A stretch of 64,000 nucleotides of DNA from Serendipita indica DSM 11827 (GCA_910890315.1 CAJVGD010000001.1:2046001-2110000), one strand, 5' to 3'; shown: positions 21,361 through 33,178, counted from the stretch's first letter. A program made the numbers and translations. Notes: generated by a model not told the origin, from the letters alone.

Positions 21361-23094
21361 CTAGAGCATTTCTTTGCCGTTGCCTTGAAACTTTGCGAGC
21401 TCCTTTTTCCATGGTTCCCAGACGTTGCTATACTTTTTGAGCAGCGCCGAAAGTTCATCTCGTTGCTCCTTCTATTTTCACCGACAAGTCAGTCCAAAAG
21501 CAAAATGGGTTGAATCCCACAAGGGTTGGGTACGTACCAAGTGCCAGGGCATCTCACCCCCATAAACGTCTGTAAACAGTTCGCCAAGTGGATGTCGCTT
21601 GAGTGTCTCCCCTCTGCGGAAAGCTGCGAGGACCTCGTTCTTGTATCGGTCCTTCATTTCCTGTTCGGCCGCTTCGTCCCACCACCCTCTCCCTTCAAGA
21701 AATCTGCGCATCCTCCACAGCGGGTTATCCGTCTTTTTCCAGTTTTCGACTTCGGAGCGGGGACGGTACGCAAACGAGTCGTCCGACGTCGAATGGTGGC
21801 CCACCCTATCCGGGAATCAGACATAGAAGTCGATGTGTAGAGTGGAAGAGAGATACGAACCGATAGGTCGTCGCTTCGATCAAGACGGGTTTGACTCTGC
21901 TATCGCATATCGTCGAGCCTCTCGAACAGCAGCGAGCACCGCGAGTGCATCGTTGCCGTCCACCCTCACAGTCTTGACGCCATATCCTGGTCCACGACTC
22001 GCGATTCCATCACCAGCATATTGTTCCGCCGCGGGCGTCGAGATGGCAAATCCATTATTCCGACAAAAGAAGACTGTCGGACTACCTAGCACACTCGCGA
22101 GTAACATTCCCGCATGGAAATCACCCTCGGAGGCGGCACCTTCGCCGAAATAGACCATGGTGCAGTTTTTACCGCGACGGGCGGGGTCTCGTTTGAGCGC
22201 GTATCCGACGCCTGCGGCTTGTGGGATTTGTGTGGCGAGTGGAGAGGAAATGGTGTGGAAATGGTGGGCTGGTGAGCCAAAGTGTACGGGCATTTGTCGT
22301 CCTTTGGTCCCGCTGTCCTCTTCGTTGCCCAGGCATTGGCCCATGATTGCGTTGAGCGAGAATCCGCGCCAGAGGAGAACGCCCATTTCACGGTATTGGC
22401 CCATGACTCTGTTTTATGGTTGGTCGGTTAAATAGTACGAGGGTTTGCATGAAGGGCACGCACTCGTCTGTGTCATCCAACCCCGCAGCAGAACCAATGA
22501 CAGCCGCTTCTTCTCCGTGCTATTCTGTGTTAGGCTACAGCTGTTAATACAAGGAACGACCTACTGTCGTCATCTGAAGACGGTCAGTGAGAGTTGGGAT
22601 AGGCGACATAGACGTACGTAAAACGATATCTTTCCTTGTCGTTGAACATTGTAGAGCACATTATCGAGTGCTGGTAAGAGCGACATCTTCTCGTATCTGC
22701 AAAATATGAGCCAAACGTCGAGTGCGCGACCCAGACGAACATTTTACGGGCAAATGCCTCACCAATCTGCCATTTAAACGATTAGTTTGCTTTATTCTGC
22801 GATATAAAATAGACTTGCCTCTGGAACCGTCGCTCCGTCGAGCACCTGGCCATTGCCGTCCAAAACACGGTACGCAGGGATCACTTTATCCGACACTGCA
22901 TCAAAGAAGTGCAACTCGGTCGTCACTGGCGACGCCGAGTTGGGCATAAACCCATGGTCGGTCGGAGGAGCTTTCGGCGGGACAGAATTTCGACTCGCAG
23001 ACGACGCCAGCGCCCTGCTACCTATCCTCCACGAACAAGTCACAGGAGTCCTAATTATTCGTGCATTTACGCTGGATACTGATAGACGAGGCAT
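21361..23094 (-). CDS. 2-oxoisovalerate dehydrogenase E1 alpha subunit (branched-chain)
   Basis: Thiamine-diphosphate-dependent E1 alpha of the mitochondrial branched-chain 2-oxoacid dehydrogenase complex, which decarboxylates the oxoacids of Leu, Ile and Val. The N-terminus from 23094 is basic and hydroxylated ([18 protein letters not shown]), a likely mitochondrial presequence. Family blocks follow in spliced exons: [36 protein letters not shown], and [20 protein letters not shown]. The ThDP motif is [11 protein letters not shown]...CRNNGFAIS, and the phosphorylation loop is [14 protein letters not shown]. It ends [21 protein letters not shown]. It appears intact. A decayed copy of its 5' end lies at 26.26-26.5 kb, beyond the kinase gene. 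Confidence 0.9.
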
Positions 23095-23312
23095 GGTCCA
23101 AGGTCAAAGTCCGCTAGTCACGTTGGCATCCAACATCGCTCGGATCATCCGTATGGCGCAACTCGGATTGAACCCGAACTGAACGTGAATGGTGCATTTA
23201 AATTCCGTACATCGGGTCCACACTACAAGAACCAGCAGTACTCCAAGCTTTGGTCTACTCTCCCTATCGTGCTTTTGCAAGCGCCTCGAAATTGCATCCA
23301 CAAAGGAGGTGT
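22853..23312. repeat. direct repeat copy 1: E1 alpha 5' end plus M3-peptidase 3' relic
   Basis: The plus-strand sequence from ccgtccaaaaca (inside E1 alpha exon 1) through its promoter is matched, with many changes, by 26263-26620. In this copy the E1 alpha part is functional. The far end (about 23230-23312) is a decayed trace of the M3-peptidase C-terminus: the minus strand reads FEALAKAR where the live gene has AEAFAKAL. Confidence 0.65.
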
Positions 23313-23394
23313 AGCCAGAGTGGATAAACTAACTTCATATGGGCTGACGAGTGTGGTCTAGGTTCCTTCGCAGCAAGACTTGACTAGCAATTGA

Positions 23395-25964
23395 CTACAT
23401 TGATGAATGAGAATAACAAGATGAGTATGCTCTATGGACATGGTTCAGTCGAACCGAGGCCTTTTGGTCGGTGATTCGTTCTACGCAGCCCGGTAAAAGG
23501 TAGCTCGCTGGACTCGAAGAGATACTCACTGCGTCATCCAGATTTGCTTCAGGAGCGAGATCATCTTGTTCGCGAACTCGCTTCGATTGGTTGTATGCAG
23601 ACGGTACATCTGAATTTGCCGGACCCAGCAGCCTCAAACGCACAAACTCCGCATACTCGTCAGCCCTAACCTCTTGTTCAGACGAGCTTGCCGGAGGCTG
23701 GTGAACAGAGCTCTGGCCCCTCGTATCGGCGCTTGTTGTTCTACCCTTCGAGGCGACCCGTACTTCTTCATGCTTGCGAGATCGTGAAGGTGTAGTACTT
23801 GCAGCCATACCGCCGCCACTCGCCCCCAGCCGGTAAGAGCGACTCTGTCCGTCCTTGGGCAAATCCATGAACTCAGGTTCATTTTCTTTCGGTTTTATAG
23901 TGCAAAAAGTTGAGGATGAGCCTTTGAAAGACTTCGTGCAGGTATTCTGGATGCTTTTTCATCTCGTCCTTTGAGTGATCAAAGTCGGCCACCAGATGTT
24001 CCCGCATGTCATCCCAGAGGTCGTAAAGAGCTTTGTATGCGGGATGAAATGAATCCGAGTTAATTTGACTCCTAGAAATAAAATAATCATGACGCGAGTC
24101 TTCTTCGGATGTCAGATTGTCCCAATACGGGTGTGGGATGTGAGGAGAGCGTTTATCGTCTTGGGGTTTGGCGCGTATGAGCCACCAAGTAAGTACCCAA
24201 AAGACAGATTCGGCATCATATCGGAGATGGTGTTCGAATTTGGAGTCGGACAACGTCGATCCTTTGGGAATCTTGACTTCCTGCTCTGTATTATTTTGAC
24301 CAAACCATTTCATGCGCTCCGGATACCTTTGTTTATAGTGCTGATATAGGCCGGAATGGATGGCCGGAATAGGAGGCAGGTCATGTTTGCCAGCAGGGTA
24401 GATCTTGCTACGAAGCATACATGCCATGAATATGGGCACCCCTGAGTTAACGTCAATAATTGAGGCATTTGTGGCTAGGAGACGTACAGTGCGGGGCGCC
24501 AAAGTTCTTGACTGACCCTCCTCATACCTTTTGTCCTCAGCAAACTCAAAATCGGCCAGCAATAAGCGTGTCCGAGTGGGTTCCGACCCAGGTTTGATGA
24601 TGCTCTCCGAGAACGACAGATCACTTGTCTGAGATGTGTTGGGAAATGAGCGCGCACTGTCAGTGACCAGGATGTTCCCTGGGCTGATATCTCGATGAAT
24701 GATGTGCCAAGTTCGGTGCAGAATGCGTGTCACTGGAAATTTTCAGTCTCTAAGCGCCATCTGTTGATCGCACTCACCCTCTAAGACATCATAAAGGATC
24801 ATGAGTAGCTCTCGGACGGTTTTCACCGAGTCGAGAGGAGTACCCTTATCCTGCATCACCAGTCGCGTTTTGAAGCGAGTTGTGCTCCTCTTCGAGACAG
24901 CAAGCCTTTGGCCCCCATTCTTCACATACTCTGACCACTTGAGCCGCACGAATCCAGGAAAATCGCCACTAGCGTGGATAATTTTCAAGATGGATCCTTC
25001 AAAAAATCGCCGATCGCTATCGATGTATTGCTCCTTGATCACCGTGCAAGAGTCATCCGGCTTGAAGAAGATCGTGGTTTGTCGTCCAGGCACTGAGCCA
25101 GTAAACCCGAGCTTAAGGTTGTCGTAGCGAGCGCCGTCAGAAAGTGTGATGCTGAACGTGGTTTTATCATTCGTCGTATTCCGGGTGATTGACGTGTCGA
25201 GGAGAGGGTGATAGAGCGACCAGACGAATGCGTATGGAAGCCTTTTGCAAACCTCATCCGTATACATCACACGCCGAGAGCGATAACGTTGCATGCGTCA
25301 ACGAAGAGGACATTATATTCCTCGTTGTGGCGTACCCACACGCCGGCTGTTGCTATCAAATCGGGTCGGGCTTGGAGATGATACATAACATAAGCCGCTT
25401 CTTTGACTCTCATATTCTCTGATGGCTTTGCCTTCAGAGTAGTCTTCCCCGACCGCCTCCAATTGAGACCATGGGACATCAGTTGTCAGAGTGTCGGGCT
25501 GATCCGATGATGTGGCAGTATCAGTTTGATTAGATTCTGCAGCCGACTTAGATTGAACCGGGGGTGTGGGAGTGTTGGATAGAATCGGTATAGAAGGAAT
25601 TGCACTTTTGCGGATCGCAACAAAGTCTGGTACGCATTGTTTGGTGGTTGGATGGTCATTGGGTTTTCCTCCTTTCCTTTTCCGAACCTCTTTAAAGGTG
25701 ATGAGATCATCGGAATCCTTTCCTGCATGTTGGTCAGTGCAGCACGAAGGACTGGGGATAGAACGAACGCAAATCCTCCTATATGCATTGACTAATCGCA
25801 TTCAGGCGCTCTATGAACTGCTTTTTTTCGGCCCAGCTCTTGTATTGGGGTTCGACTCCCGCGAAGAGGAGATTTATCATCCTTTGTGGAGGAATCTCCG
25901 TGACATGCTTATCATAGACTTGGATACTCCATTCTTCGCAGACTTTCGGATTGTAGGTGAGCAT
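23395..25964 (-). CDS. FunK1-type fungal protein kinase, near complete, one frame slip
   Basis: Member of the fungal-specific FunK1 kinase family. N-terminal exon MLTYNPKVCEEWSIQVYDKH (25964) leads to FAGVEPQYKSWAEKKQFIER, a disordered linker, and EAAYVMYHLQARPDLIATAG. The N-lobe exon 24743-25294 holds RLPYAFVWSLYHPLLD and GFVRLKWSEYV. After a short intron the C-lobe has HIIHRDISPGNILV (catalytic loop, HRD..N), LLLADFEFA (DFE where most kinases have DFG), and VFWVLTWWLI. The C-terminal part FMDLPKDG... to ...HSSM is in a different frame. Removing one A from the run at 23882-23885 would make KTERNEPEFMDLPK continuous, so this is either a young frameshift or a sequencing error. FunK1 kinases are greatly expanded in mushrooms and have no well-defined substrates. 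Confidence 0.75.
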
Positions 25965-26262
25965 ATTCTGTTTGATTGGCGAGGATCTAGGTCAGCCGGA
26001 GCCGCCTTCCTGGGTATGGGACCTCTCAGTCATCAGGTTTGGTCGAAAGAGAGGTTGAGATGGTGCTATAAAGTGCCGCGGGATCAATAACGTCGTCAGG
26101 TGTGGCGAGGTCCAACTATGGTTTCACCACCTGCTTTACTTGAGTAGTATAGGCGTGGAATGCAATGACAAGCGCCGAACCAGTACTTCACATCGTCATT
26201 GATTAGAATTGGGTTTGGTTGGTCGCCTAGCATGCCTATAACTTTGACACCAACCAATCCAT
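24935..26262 (-). repeat. segment duplicated at 9991-11145
   Basis: The N-lobe coding part, linker and upstream region of this kinase gene match the truncated copy at about 10-11.1 kb. Landmarks common to both are cttgagccgcac, the ITRNTT-coding region, and the block encoding ILINDDVKYWFGACHCIP near 26150-26230, ending at ccaatcc (26256-26262). Confidence 0.65.
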
Positions 26263-26620
26263 CCAAAACGCCGTACGCCGGGTCACTTTAATCTGACACT
26301 GCGTCGAAGAAGTGGGTATTATTAAGATGACCAGTCGGAGGAGCCCTGTATTCTTCGAGAATAGGTCACGGTAGTCGTAACGGTCCGCGTGTTTATGCTA
26401 TGTTGTGATAGACGATACGTGGTTCAGGTCGAAATCCGCTTGTCATGCTGGTATTTCCAACGCCTGGATGGTTCAACTTAAATTCAACCCAAACTGGACA
26501 TGAATGGTGAGTTCGAATTCCCGTTCAGCACTAAAAGCACTAGCAGCACTTTAAAGCTTTGGGCTCTTCTGCGAGCCAAACAGCGCTTTTGCAAACGCTT
26601 CGGCATTTGGTGGTCGCCCA
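26263..26620. repeat. direct repeat copy 2: E1 alpha 5' relic plus live M3-peptidase 3' end
   Basis: Decayed copy of the E1 alpha exon 1/promoter segment (ccatccaaaacgccgtacgcc, gacactgcgtcgaagaagtg, ggaggagcc). It runs in the same direction as copy 1 into the functional 3' end of the M3 peptidase. Together the two copies bracket the kinase gene. Confidence 0.65.
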
Positions 26621-29315
26621 AGGAATTCCTTGAGAGAATCCATCTCTTCGCGACTACCTCCAGGCCCGAGAATGCACTCTCTGTACCGTTTGCCTGTCCA
26701 ATTCTCAGGAGGCGACCCTTGAAAGACCGTCAGACATACCTGCAGCAGGATCCAATGGATTCTTCTTGAAGATGGTCTCGTACATGTCGTACGCAAATAC
26801 CAAAGAGTAGGCGTAGCCATAGTATTGGGCATCATAGCCACCTATGGGTGGCCGTGTCAATATTGGGACCAGGTGTTGACAGGTGCACATACCTGCAAAG
26901 TGTCCAACTGCGCCGTATCCAGGTTTGTAGTCAGCAGGTGCGAAACCTTTCACCAAGCTGATACTCTCGCGAAGTTCGTTCCATGCCTTGTTGACGTCAA
27001 TAGCCGACTTGGATGTATGAACCGTCTGGTCAAACCTACAAGCGATTAGATAGAATTTGGCGTCGGACAATATACTCACTTTCCAATATACACTTGACGC
27101 AGATAGAATAATCCAACGTTGACATATCGACTGAAGTAGTTTGAGCGGGGGAGCCCTTGTTGAGATTGTATACTCACCTGTCAATAATACGCTGAATCAA
27201 ATCCTGTGAGAGCGGCTTCTGTGTTTGGTAGTGACTTGAAACCCTCTCAAGTACAACCTTTTCAAAACACCAGTTCTCCAGCATCTGACTAGGAGCCTCG
27301 ACAAAGTCCCTGGCTACGGAGGTGCCGTGGAAACGCCCGTATTGCGTCCTGCTCAGAAGCCCGTGCCAGGCATGTCCTAGATACGATAAGGCTGGGTGTC
27401 AAGTAATTAATGAACAGCGCACGTACCCATTTCGTGGAAGAAGGTCACAACGTCGTCGTGCGACATGAGCCCAGGACGGTCGGCAGATGGTTTGGCGAGG
27501 TTTGCGACCATGCAAGTGACGGGATAGTTCCGAGTACCGTCGGCTTTTTGGAATCCTGGGATGAGACCCCACACCGCCGCATGACCGTACTTGTTCTCGC
27601 GTGGATAAAGATCAAGATGCAGATATCCGAGGAAGCCAGATTCGTCCTTGGCATCAAGCTCCCAAGCTGCATACTGCTTGACATCTAGATAATGGTGAGA
27701 AACAAGTAAAACACCTTGCAGAACATACCTGGATGCCAAACTTCTGCGTTCGGTACTTCCTCGATCCTGACATTTAAGAGGTCCTTGTAAATGTCGAGGA
27801 TAGCCGGGACCACGACATTGACTGGGAAGTGCTCTTTAACGAGATCGTTGTCCAGAGACAATGACGTCTCCACCAGTTTTCTGTCATAATATCTCCAGTC
27901 CCAAGCATAAAAGTTGCCATCGAAGGGCAGCCCGAGCTCCTTGTGCTCTTCCTCTTTGAGTTTGAGCAATGTCTGGAGGTCACTGTCTCCAATTGGCTTC
28001 AATTTCTGCTGTAGATCATCGAGAAACGCCGCGGCGGCAGAGGCAGACTTGATCATGCGGTCCTCGAGAACGTATGCCGCCCATGTGTCGTATCCGAGAA
28101 GATCAGCGCATTTACGACGGAGCTCGAGGATACTGTCAAAGATTGGAACGTTGACTTTGAGACGGTCTTCCATCCCGCTGTACATAGTCTTGCGCGTTTC
28201 CGGTATTTGGGCATATTGCATCTGGCGAGATTGAGAGCTACCCAGAGGCTGTCATATGAACATACCACAGGGACACTATCCGGGGTCTTGAATGTTACTC
28301 GAAGCTTTCCATCATCCAACTTCTTATACTGCTTCAGCGTACTCTCTGGGACGCCTTTCAGTTGGTCAGGCTCGAAGTCGAGGTAGCCCTGAACGATTGT
28401 TAGCCGTGCCGGCACCAAAAACACGCAAATTCGACCTTTTCTTGATTGCAATTATTCTAGCGAGGGTCAGAACAGTCTAGTGGCTCGTTGGTTACACACC
28501 GAAAAGTCCTGGCAGCCCTTGGCGAGTTCTTCCTTTAGCTACAGAAAGGTGAGTCCTGGAATGAACGCACGTGTCATCTTCACACCTTTTTGAGCTGCTC
28601 GCGTTTGTCGTCTGGAAGAGCAAGACCCGCTCGTTTCCCCTCGGTGATCATCTTCTCCACAAGGCGCTTTTGTTCTGGGGTAAGAGTGGACATATCTGTG
28701 TTTTTCTCGGCGTTGATCAGCGAGCGGTATACGTCTACGCGCATTTGAACTTCGACCGAGTACCTGGAATCATGGGTGTTTGTTAATATGTGCGGATACC
28801 TCTGCCGTAAAGGCAGTTGACTCAACTTGTCCAGTGCCTCCTCTGCAGCAATACTCGCGGCACGAACACCATCGTCTGTTGTAACGTGTGTATAAAAGGT
28901 CAAGGGACTAATTGCCTGCTCGAACGTGTTGGAAGCTTCTGCGATGGCATGGAAGACCGACTTGAAGTTGCAGTCTTCTGGCTTGAGGGCAGCAATGGTG
29001 TCGTGGAGTTGACGGTTCTTTGTTATCTGTGCTTCTGTTTCTGTTTTGATAAAGTCTGCAGAGTGCGTCCACTTGATGGGGGCTTGGGGAGGCGTGAGGG
29101 ATGGATACGTCCCAGTGCCTGGGTAGAGGTGAATCACGATGATAACTAGATATGAGATACATACTTGACATTTTGAAGGTGCGATAAAGACTTTGGAACA
29201 CGGACTCTTTGCGAAGAAGGTTGACACGGCTGGGTGCAAGCTGGAGACTCGCTATGAGTGCAGCACCAACAGTCGCAGTCTTCCAATATGTTCCGCGTCG
29301 AAGAACTGGCAGCAT
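26551..29315 (-). CDS. M3 family metallopeptidase (thimet oligopeptidase / saccharolysin type)
   Basis: Zinc oligopeptidase that cleaves short peptides, including mitochondrial presequence fragments. Exons give TGTYPSLTPPQAPIKWTHSA, SVEVQMRVDVYRSLINAEKN, KRLVEKMITEGKRAGLALPD, LEDRMIKSASAAAAFLDDL and LGYLHLDLYPRENKYGHAAV. The zinc motif HEMGHAWHG is split by an intron between HEMG and HAWH (about 27377-27428). Downstream are RFHGTSVARDFVEAPSQMLE, which supplies the glutamate ligand, and FAGYDAQYYGYAYSLVF. It ends AFAKALFGSQKSPKL at 26551. The first start (29315) adds a basic, hydrophobic extension (MLPVLRRGTYWKTATVGAAL) that looks like a mitochondrial presequence. A second in-frame ATG at the end of the same exon (FKMSS) would give a cytosolic form. 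It appears intact. Confidence 0.88.
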
Positions 29316-29514
29316 GGTTGCTCCGCGTGCTGATGCAGAAGTCTTGTTGAAAGCAGTTGAAATGCCAGGTCACGCGCAGATGCTTCGAGAAAAAGAACTT
29401 GGTCAAATGAGGCAAATATTACGTAGGAAATCCAGCAGCTGGCATAGAACAGACACGACTAGGAGGAGTCGAGGGAAAAGATAGTCACACTGTCGCGACC
29501 CTGACCCAACCACT
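29316..29514. promoter_or_regulatory. shared divergent promoter, M3 peptidase / SET-MYND gene
   Basis: 199 bp separate the two start codons. If the inner start of the peptidase is used, the effective promoter could extend into its first exon. No TATA element was recognised. Confidence 0.4.
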
Positions 29515-31572
29515 ATGTCCTTCAAGGAGCTCAAGGCAAAACGAGATGTAAAAGGGAAACAGAGCATCTTGAAACAGACAGAAGACGAACAACAGATGCA
29601 AAAGGATGAGGAAAACCAAGGCAGTGACGACTTGTATGAGCTCAAGGGAACCAATCTAAGACTGGGAACAAGCACGCTAGGTGGACGAGGTCTTTTCACT
29701 CAAACCGATGCAAAGCCAGGTATGCGGTACCTTGCTAGGACTGCAATGCCTAAGCTCTCTTTACAGGCACTAGGCTCCTTAGCGTGCGGCCGCATATTCA
29801 CGCAGTTTCTGCGCGATTTTTGGAAGACAACTGTACACTATGCACATCTGAAGAGAACGTTCGACGGTGTACTCGATGCAAAAAGGTAGCATACTGCTCT
29901 ACAGTGAGTGACCCAAAGTTACCTTGTCCCGTTTTGATCGTCCCGTAGGAATGTCAGACAGCGGATTGGGGCATACACAAGCAAGAATGTCAATCTCTCC
30001 GTCGCTGGGCTGAAGCCTCCGGCTCTGATTCCACTCCTGCGGACAGTATCCGTGCCATCTCTCGTCTATTGTGGATGAGAAATATCAAAGGAGCAGACTC
30101 TATATGGGTAAAGTACCACGCTCTTCCTGGAGAATTAGACTGATTGTCATTAGTGGCGACAAATCGCTGCCATGCAGTCGAGTGGGTACCCTTTCCATCA
30201 CTCATTTCAGAATTAAAGCATCCAGACCGAGAACACCTGTCATTATCCACGCAAGAGAGTTATACTCACTTGGCACAATCTCTCGTTCTCTACATGAAAA
30301 TTGAATCACCCGAGGGCCTGCGAGAATATGGCATAGAATCCGGAAAGGATCTCGTAGACCTCATGTCAAAGGTGACTGAGAATCTCATCATATATCTGCC
30401 ACTGATTATTCCAGTTTACAACAAACTCCTTCACGCTGACTTCGACCTTTCTCAACGCTATCGGAGTGGCAACCGCACCGATACCAGCACTTATCAACCA
30501 CTCATGTCAACCAAACGCAGTCGTAGTCTTTCCGGCGACCCGAAAGGGCGCTCCACCAACATTGGATGTCATTGCTATCCAGCCTATTCGCCGAGGAGAA
30601 GAGGTGGGTTCAACGTCTGTGTGTCAGGACACGCTTAAACTGAGACAGGTTCTTGCTGCCTACGTTGATATCACTCTACCAAGAGAAATACGACAAAAGT
30701 CGCTAAAGGAGACATACGCCTTTGAATGCAGCTGCACCTTGTGTAAATTAGCAGGTACACTGGATTTACGAGAGTGCGTATTTTGCCCCAAGTGCAACGA
30801 AGGATTCCTCTCAAGCCACAAAGGTGAGTGTTGACCCAACAACTCAATAGAATCCGACGAGTCGCAGGGCAAAGTGCACCGTGTAGCAAATGCGGTGCTA
30901 CATTATCAGTATCCCAGGGCGTGAGGGAGAGAATAAGACTAGGGACGGAAGGACTAGAAAAGGCGGAGAAACTGCAGTGGCAAGGTATGTTTCATCCTTA
31001 CCCCACTAATATTCGAGTCTGACCGGCATAGATCCAGAGCAGGCTTTACGCCTCACTACTAACCTCAATACCCTTCTCGCACCAGATCTACCCCCAACGT
31101 CCCACCCTCGACTCGCGCTGATGCGTCTAAATCATACACTTCTTCTCGAGCGTCTTAATCTCGACCCGAAAGAATCCAATGGGCCCTCCTGTTCTTCTTA
31201 CTGGATACCGCAATCAAACTAGGCACGCAGATTGTCGCCGCACTGGTGGATCTGCTACCGCATGGCCATCCAACCCGTTGCGTTGCGATTGCGGCGTTAG
31301 CGAGATTGCTACGTGTTGACGAAGATCAGGACCAACCAAAAGAAGACGAAAATTCGCCCACAAACACTTTCCCACCTCACGGCTACCAGCGTCTCGTCCT
31401 CGCAAAGGAAACCCTGCTCCGCGCATTGGCAGAAGTCAATATAGGCCTACCAGGTGGTGCATTATTCGAGGCGATACGACGACTGTTAGACGATACGGAG
31501 AGAGAGCTTGCCGTGTTCAAGAGGGGCGTGCGTAATGCGCAAGCTAATGCAGTGGCGGCGGCAAAGGGATAA
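29515..31572 (+). CDS. SET and MYND domain protein (SMYD-like), one frame slip
   Basis: Lysine-methyltransferase-like protein with a MYND zinc finger inserted in a split SET domain. Exon 1 (MSFKELKAKRDVKGKQSILK) ends in the first SET strands (LGTSTLGGRGLFTQTDAKPG). Next come TRLLSVRPHIHAVSARFLED and the MYND finger (CTLCTSEENVRRCTRCKKVA YCSTEC...HKQEC). Later exons hold LINHSCQPNAVVVFPA and IQPIRRGEEV, which carry the SET asparagine/histidine motif, then CSCTLC and CPKCNEGF in the post-SET zinc region. At about 31165-31175 the frame changes from ERLNLDPKESN to QWALLFFLLDTAIKLG, with one base apparently missing. The tail GTQIVAALVDLLPHGHPTRC is otherwise well conserved. Substrate unknown. Confidence 0.8.
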
Positions 31573-31603
31573 AAATAGTTACTCGGCATCTCAAATATAC
31601 ATG

Positions 31604-33178
31604 TCAAGTGGAAGGGGGTACAGGTTCAACGAAATATATCCTGCGCACCCATCTTCTTCGCCTCGTCATCCCACGCAGTTTCCATTCTTCTGGAGGCTCG
31701 GCGTGAGGGTCGTTCCATACATCGTTTGTGTACACCCATCCATCTATTGATATAAAATCAGTACAAAGAAGAAAATAGAAAGCGAGGGATGAACATACCC
31801 GCATCACCACCGACGTTGCTTACCCAGCTCCCGAAGATGTCTGGTTGCCAGTCCTCCGTCGGGATAAAGTGCCATCCAGGTTCAAGAGTAAACGTGAGGT
31901 TACTGCTAACTCTTTCATGAATCACAAAGCAAGGCCAAGCAAGGACTACTAACCGAATATCTCCTTCGAGACTACCATCGAGTGCATCTGCGTCACTCCA
32001 TCCATCTCTCCGACGACTCCAGCCCTTTCTCTCCCCACGTCGTAGGTTAGCTTTACTCCAGCCCGGGTCGCCTGACGAAGAAGGAGCGGCTTGGCTAGTC
32101 GCAAGAGACCAGCGCTCGTTCTCCCAAAGTTCAACTTCCCGAATTGGTGCTGCCCAGACAGTATCTTCGAGCCTGTCATTGTTAATGAAGCGCTGGATGG
32201 TCGTAAAGTATAGTTTTCGAGCAGTGTCCAGGACAGCGGGAGCCATTCGTTGGACCGTTGGATGGGTGAGTATAAAAGGAGCAATGCCGACAATAAGGAA
32301 AACTGGGCGGAGAGGAACGAGTGGTAAAAGAGGCAGTCCGAGTAGTAGGGTGACCAGGAGGAAGGTCAACAGAGGTGCAGAGGTTGGTGTCGCATGGGTG
32401 AGATGGGGTAGGAGACTGGTCACGTTTTCGTACATGTCTGCACTGTAAAGAAATTAGTATGTATGTATTTCATCCTTATTGAACTTACTAAAAGCCCATT
32501 AGGTTTTGGATGGCTTGCAGATTGGCAAACCATTCAGAGGATCCCTCTCGAGCTTCTGCCGGTACCCATGCCGGAGCTAACGGTGCGTCGTCCGGCTTGT
32601 CGGCTGGATGACGAACGCTGTATGTGATGAACAAGATGGCGAGTAATATCACATGCGGCAACAGCAAAATCAGCTTTGGGTAGTAGCCTGTTCACAAAAT
32701 TGATCAATCTACGTCTCACTTATAAGCAGATGCACCCACACAGAAAAGAATAGGCAATCATCCATGATGTAGTGACCTTCCATCCCTTGCGCCAAAACAA
32801 TATCTCCTCTACTCTATCTTGCAGCCAAAATACTGCCCCACTCCTGGAGACGAACCTTCGAAAGTTGACGGCAGTGATGGGGATGGAGAGTGAGTCTCGA
32901 GTTGAGAGCAGGCGGCCGGCAGTCTTTCGAGGATCTGAAGGCGCAGAAGGTGTAGGAACGTTGAGAGCGGCCGTGAGCATTGCATTGGTTAGGTTGCTGG
33001 CGATGGACGAGCTCGAGGCTTTTGCAGGGCTTGCCGGAGAGTCGGAAGCCAGGCGTGAGGGCCTCGGAGAAGATGGAACTTGCAGAGACTCTTGATTTAC
33101 GGGGGTAGTATCATCGCCGCGGGCGATTGGCGTCGCGTACGGCGGGATTTCCACCCAAGAGTCGAGATTTGCCATCAA
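31604..33178 (-). CDS. Pex28-32/Pex24-type peroxin with dysferlin-like C-terminus
   Basis: Integral membrane protein of the Pex24/Pex28-32 family, which controls peroxisome number and ER-peroxisome contacts. Start MMANLDSWVEIPPYA. A serine/proline-rich region is followed by VNFRRFVSRSGAVFWLQDRV and the first hydrophobic segments (WMIAYSFLC, KLILLLPHVILLAILFITYS). Then come FANLQAIQNLMGF and a second hairpin (LLTFLLVTLLLGLPLLPLVP, FLIVGIAPFIL). The C-terminal half has dysferlin-like strands: VELWENERWS, LTFTLEPGWHFIPTEDWQPD, SWVSNVGGDADGWVYTNDVW and RRRWVRRIYFVEPVPPST. About 440 residues. It ends only 31 bp from the SET-MYND stop, so the 3' UTRs must overlap. Confidence 0.82.

Noticed and set aside
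25820-25875. tRNA-like T-arm sequence ggggttcgactccc
   Set aside because: No matching acceptor, D or anticodon stem can be drawn upstream, and the segment codes on the minus strand for the conserved kinase stretch FAGVEPQYKSW.
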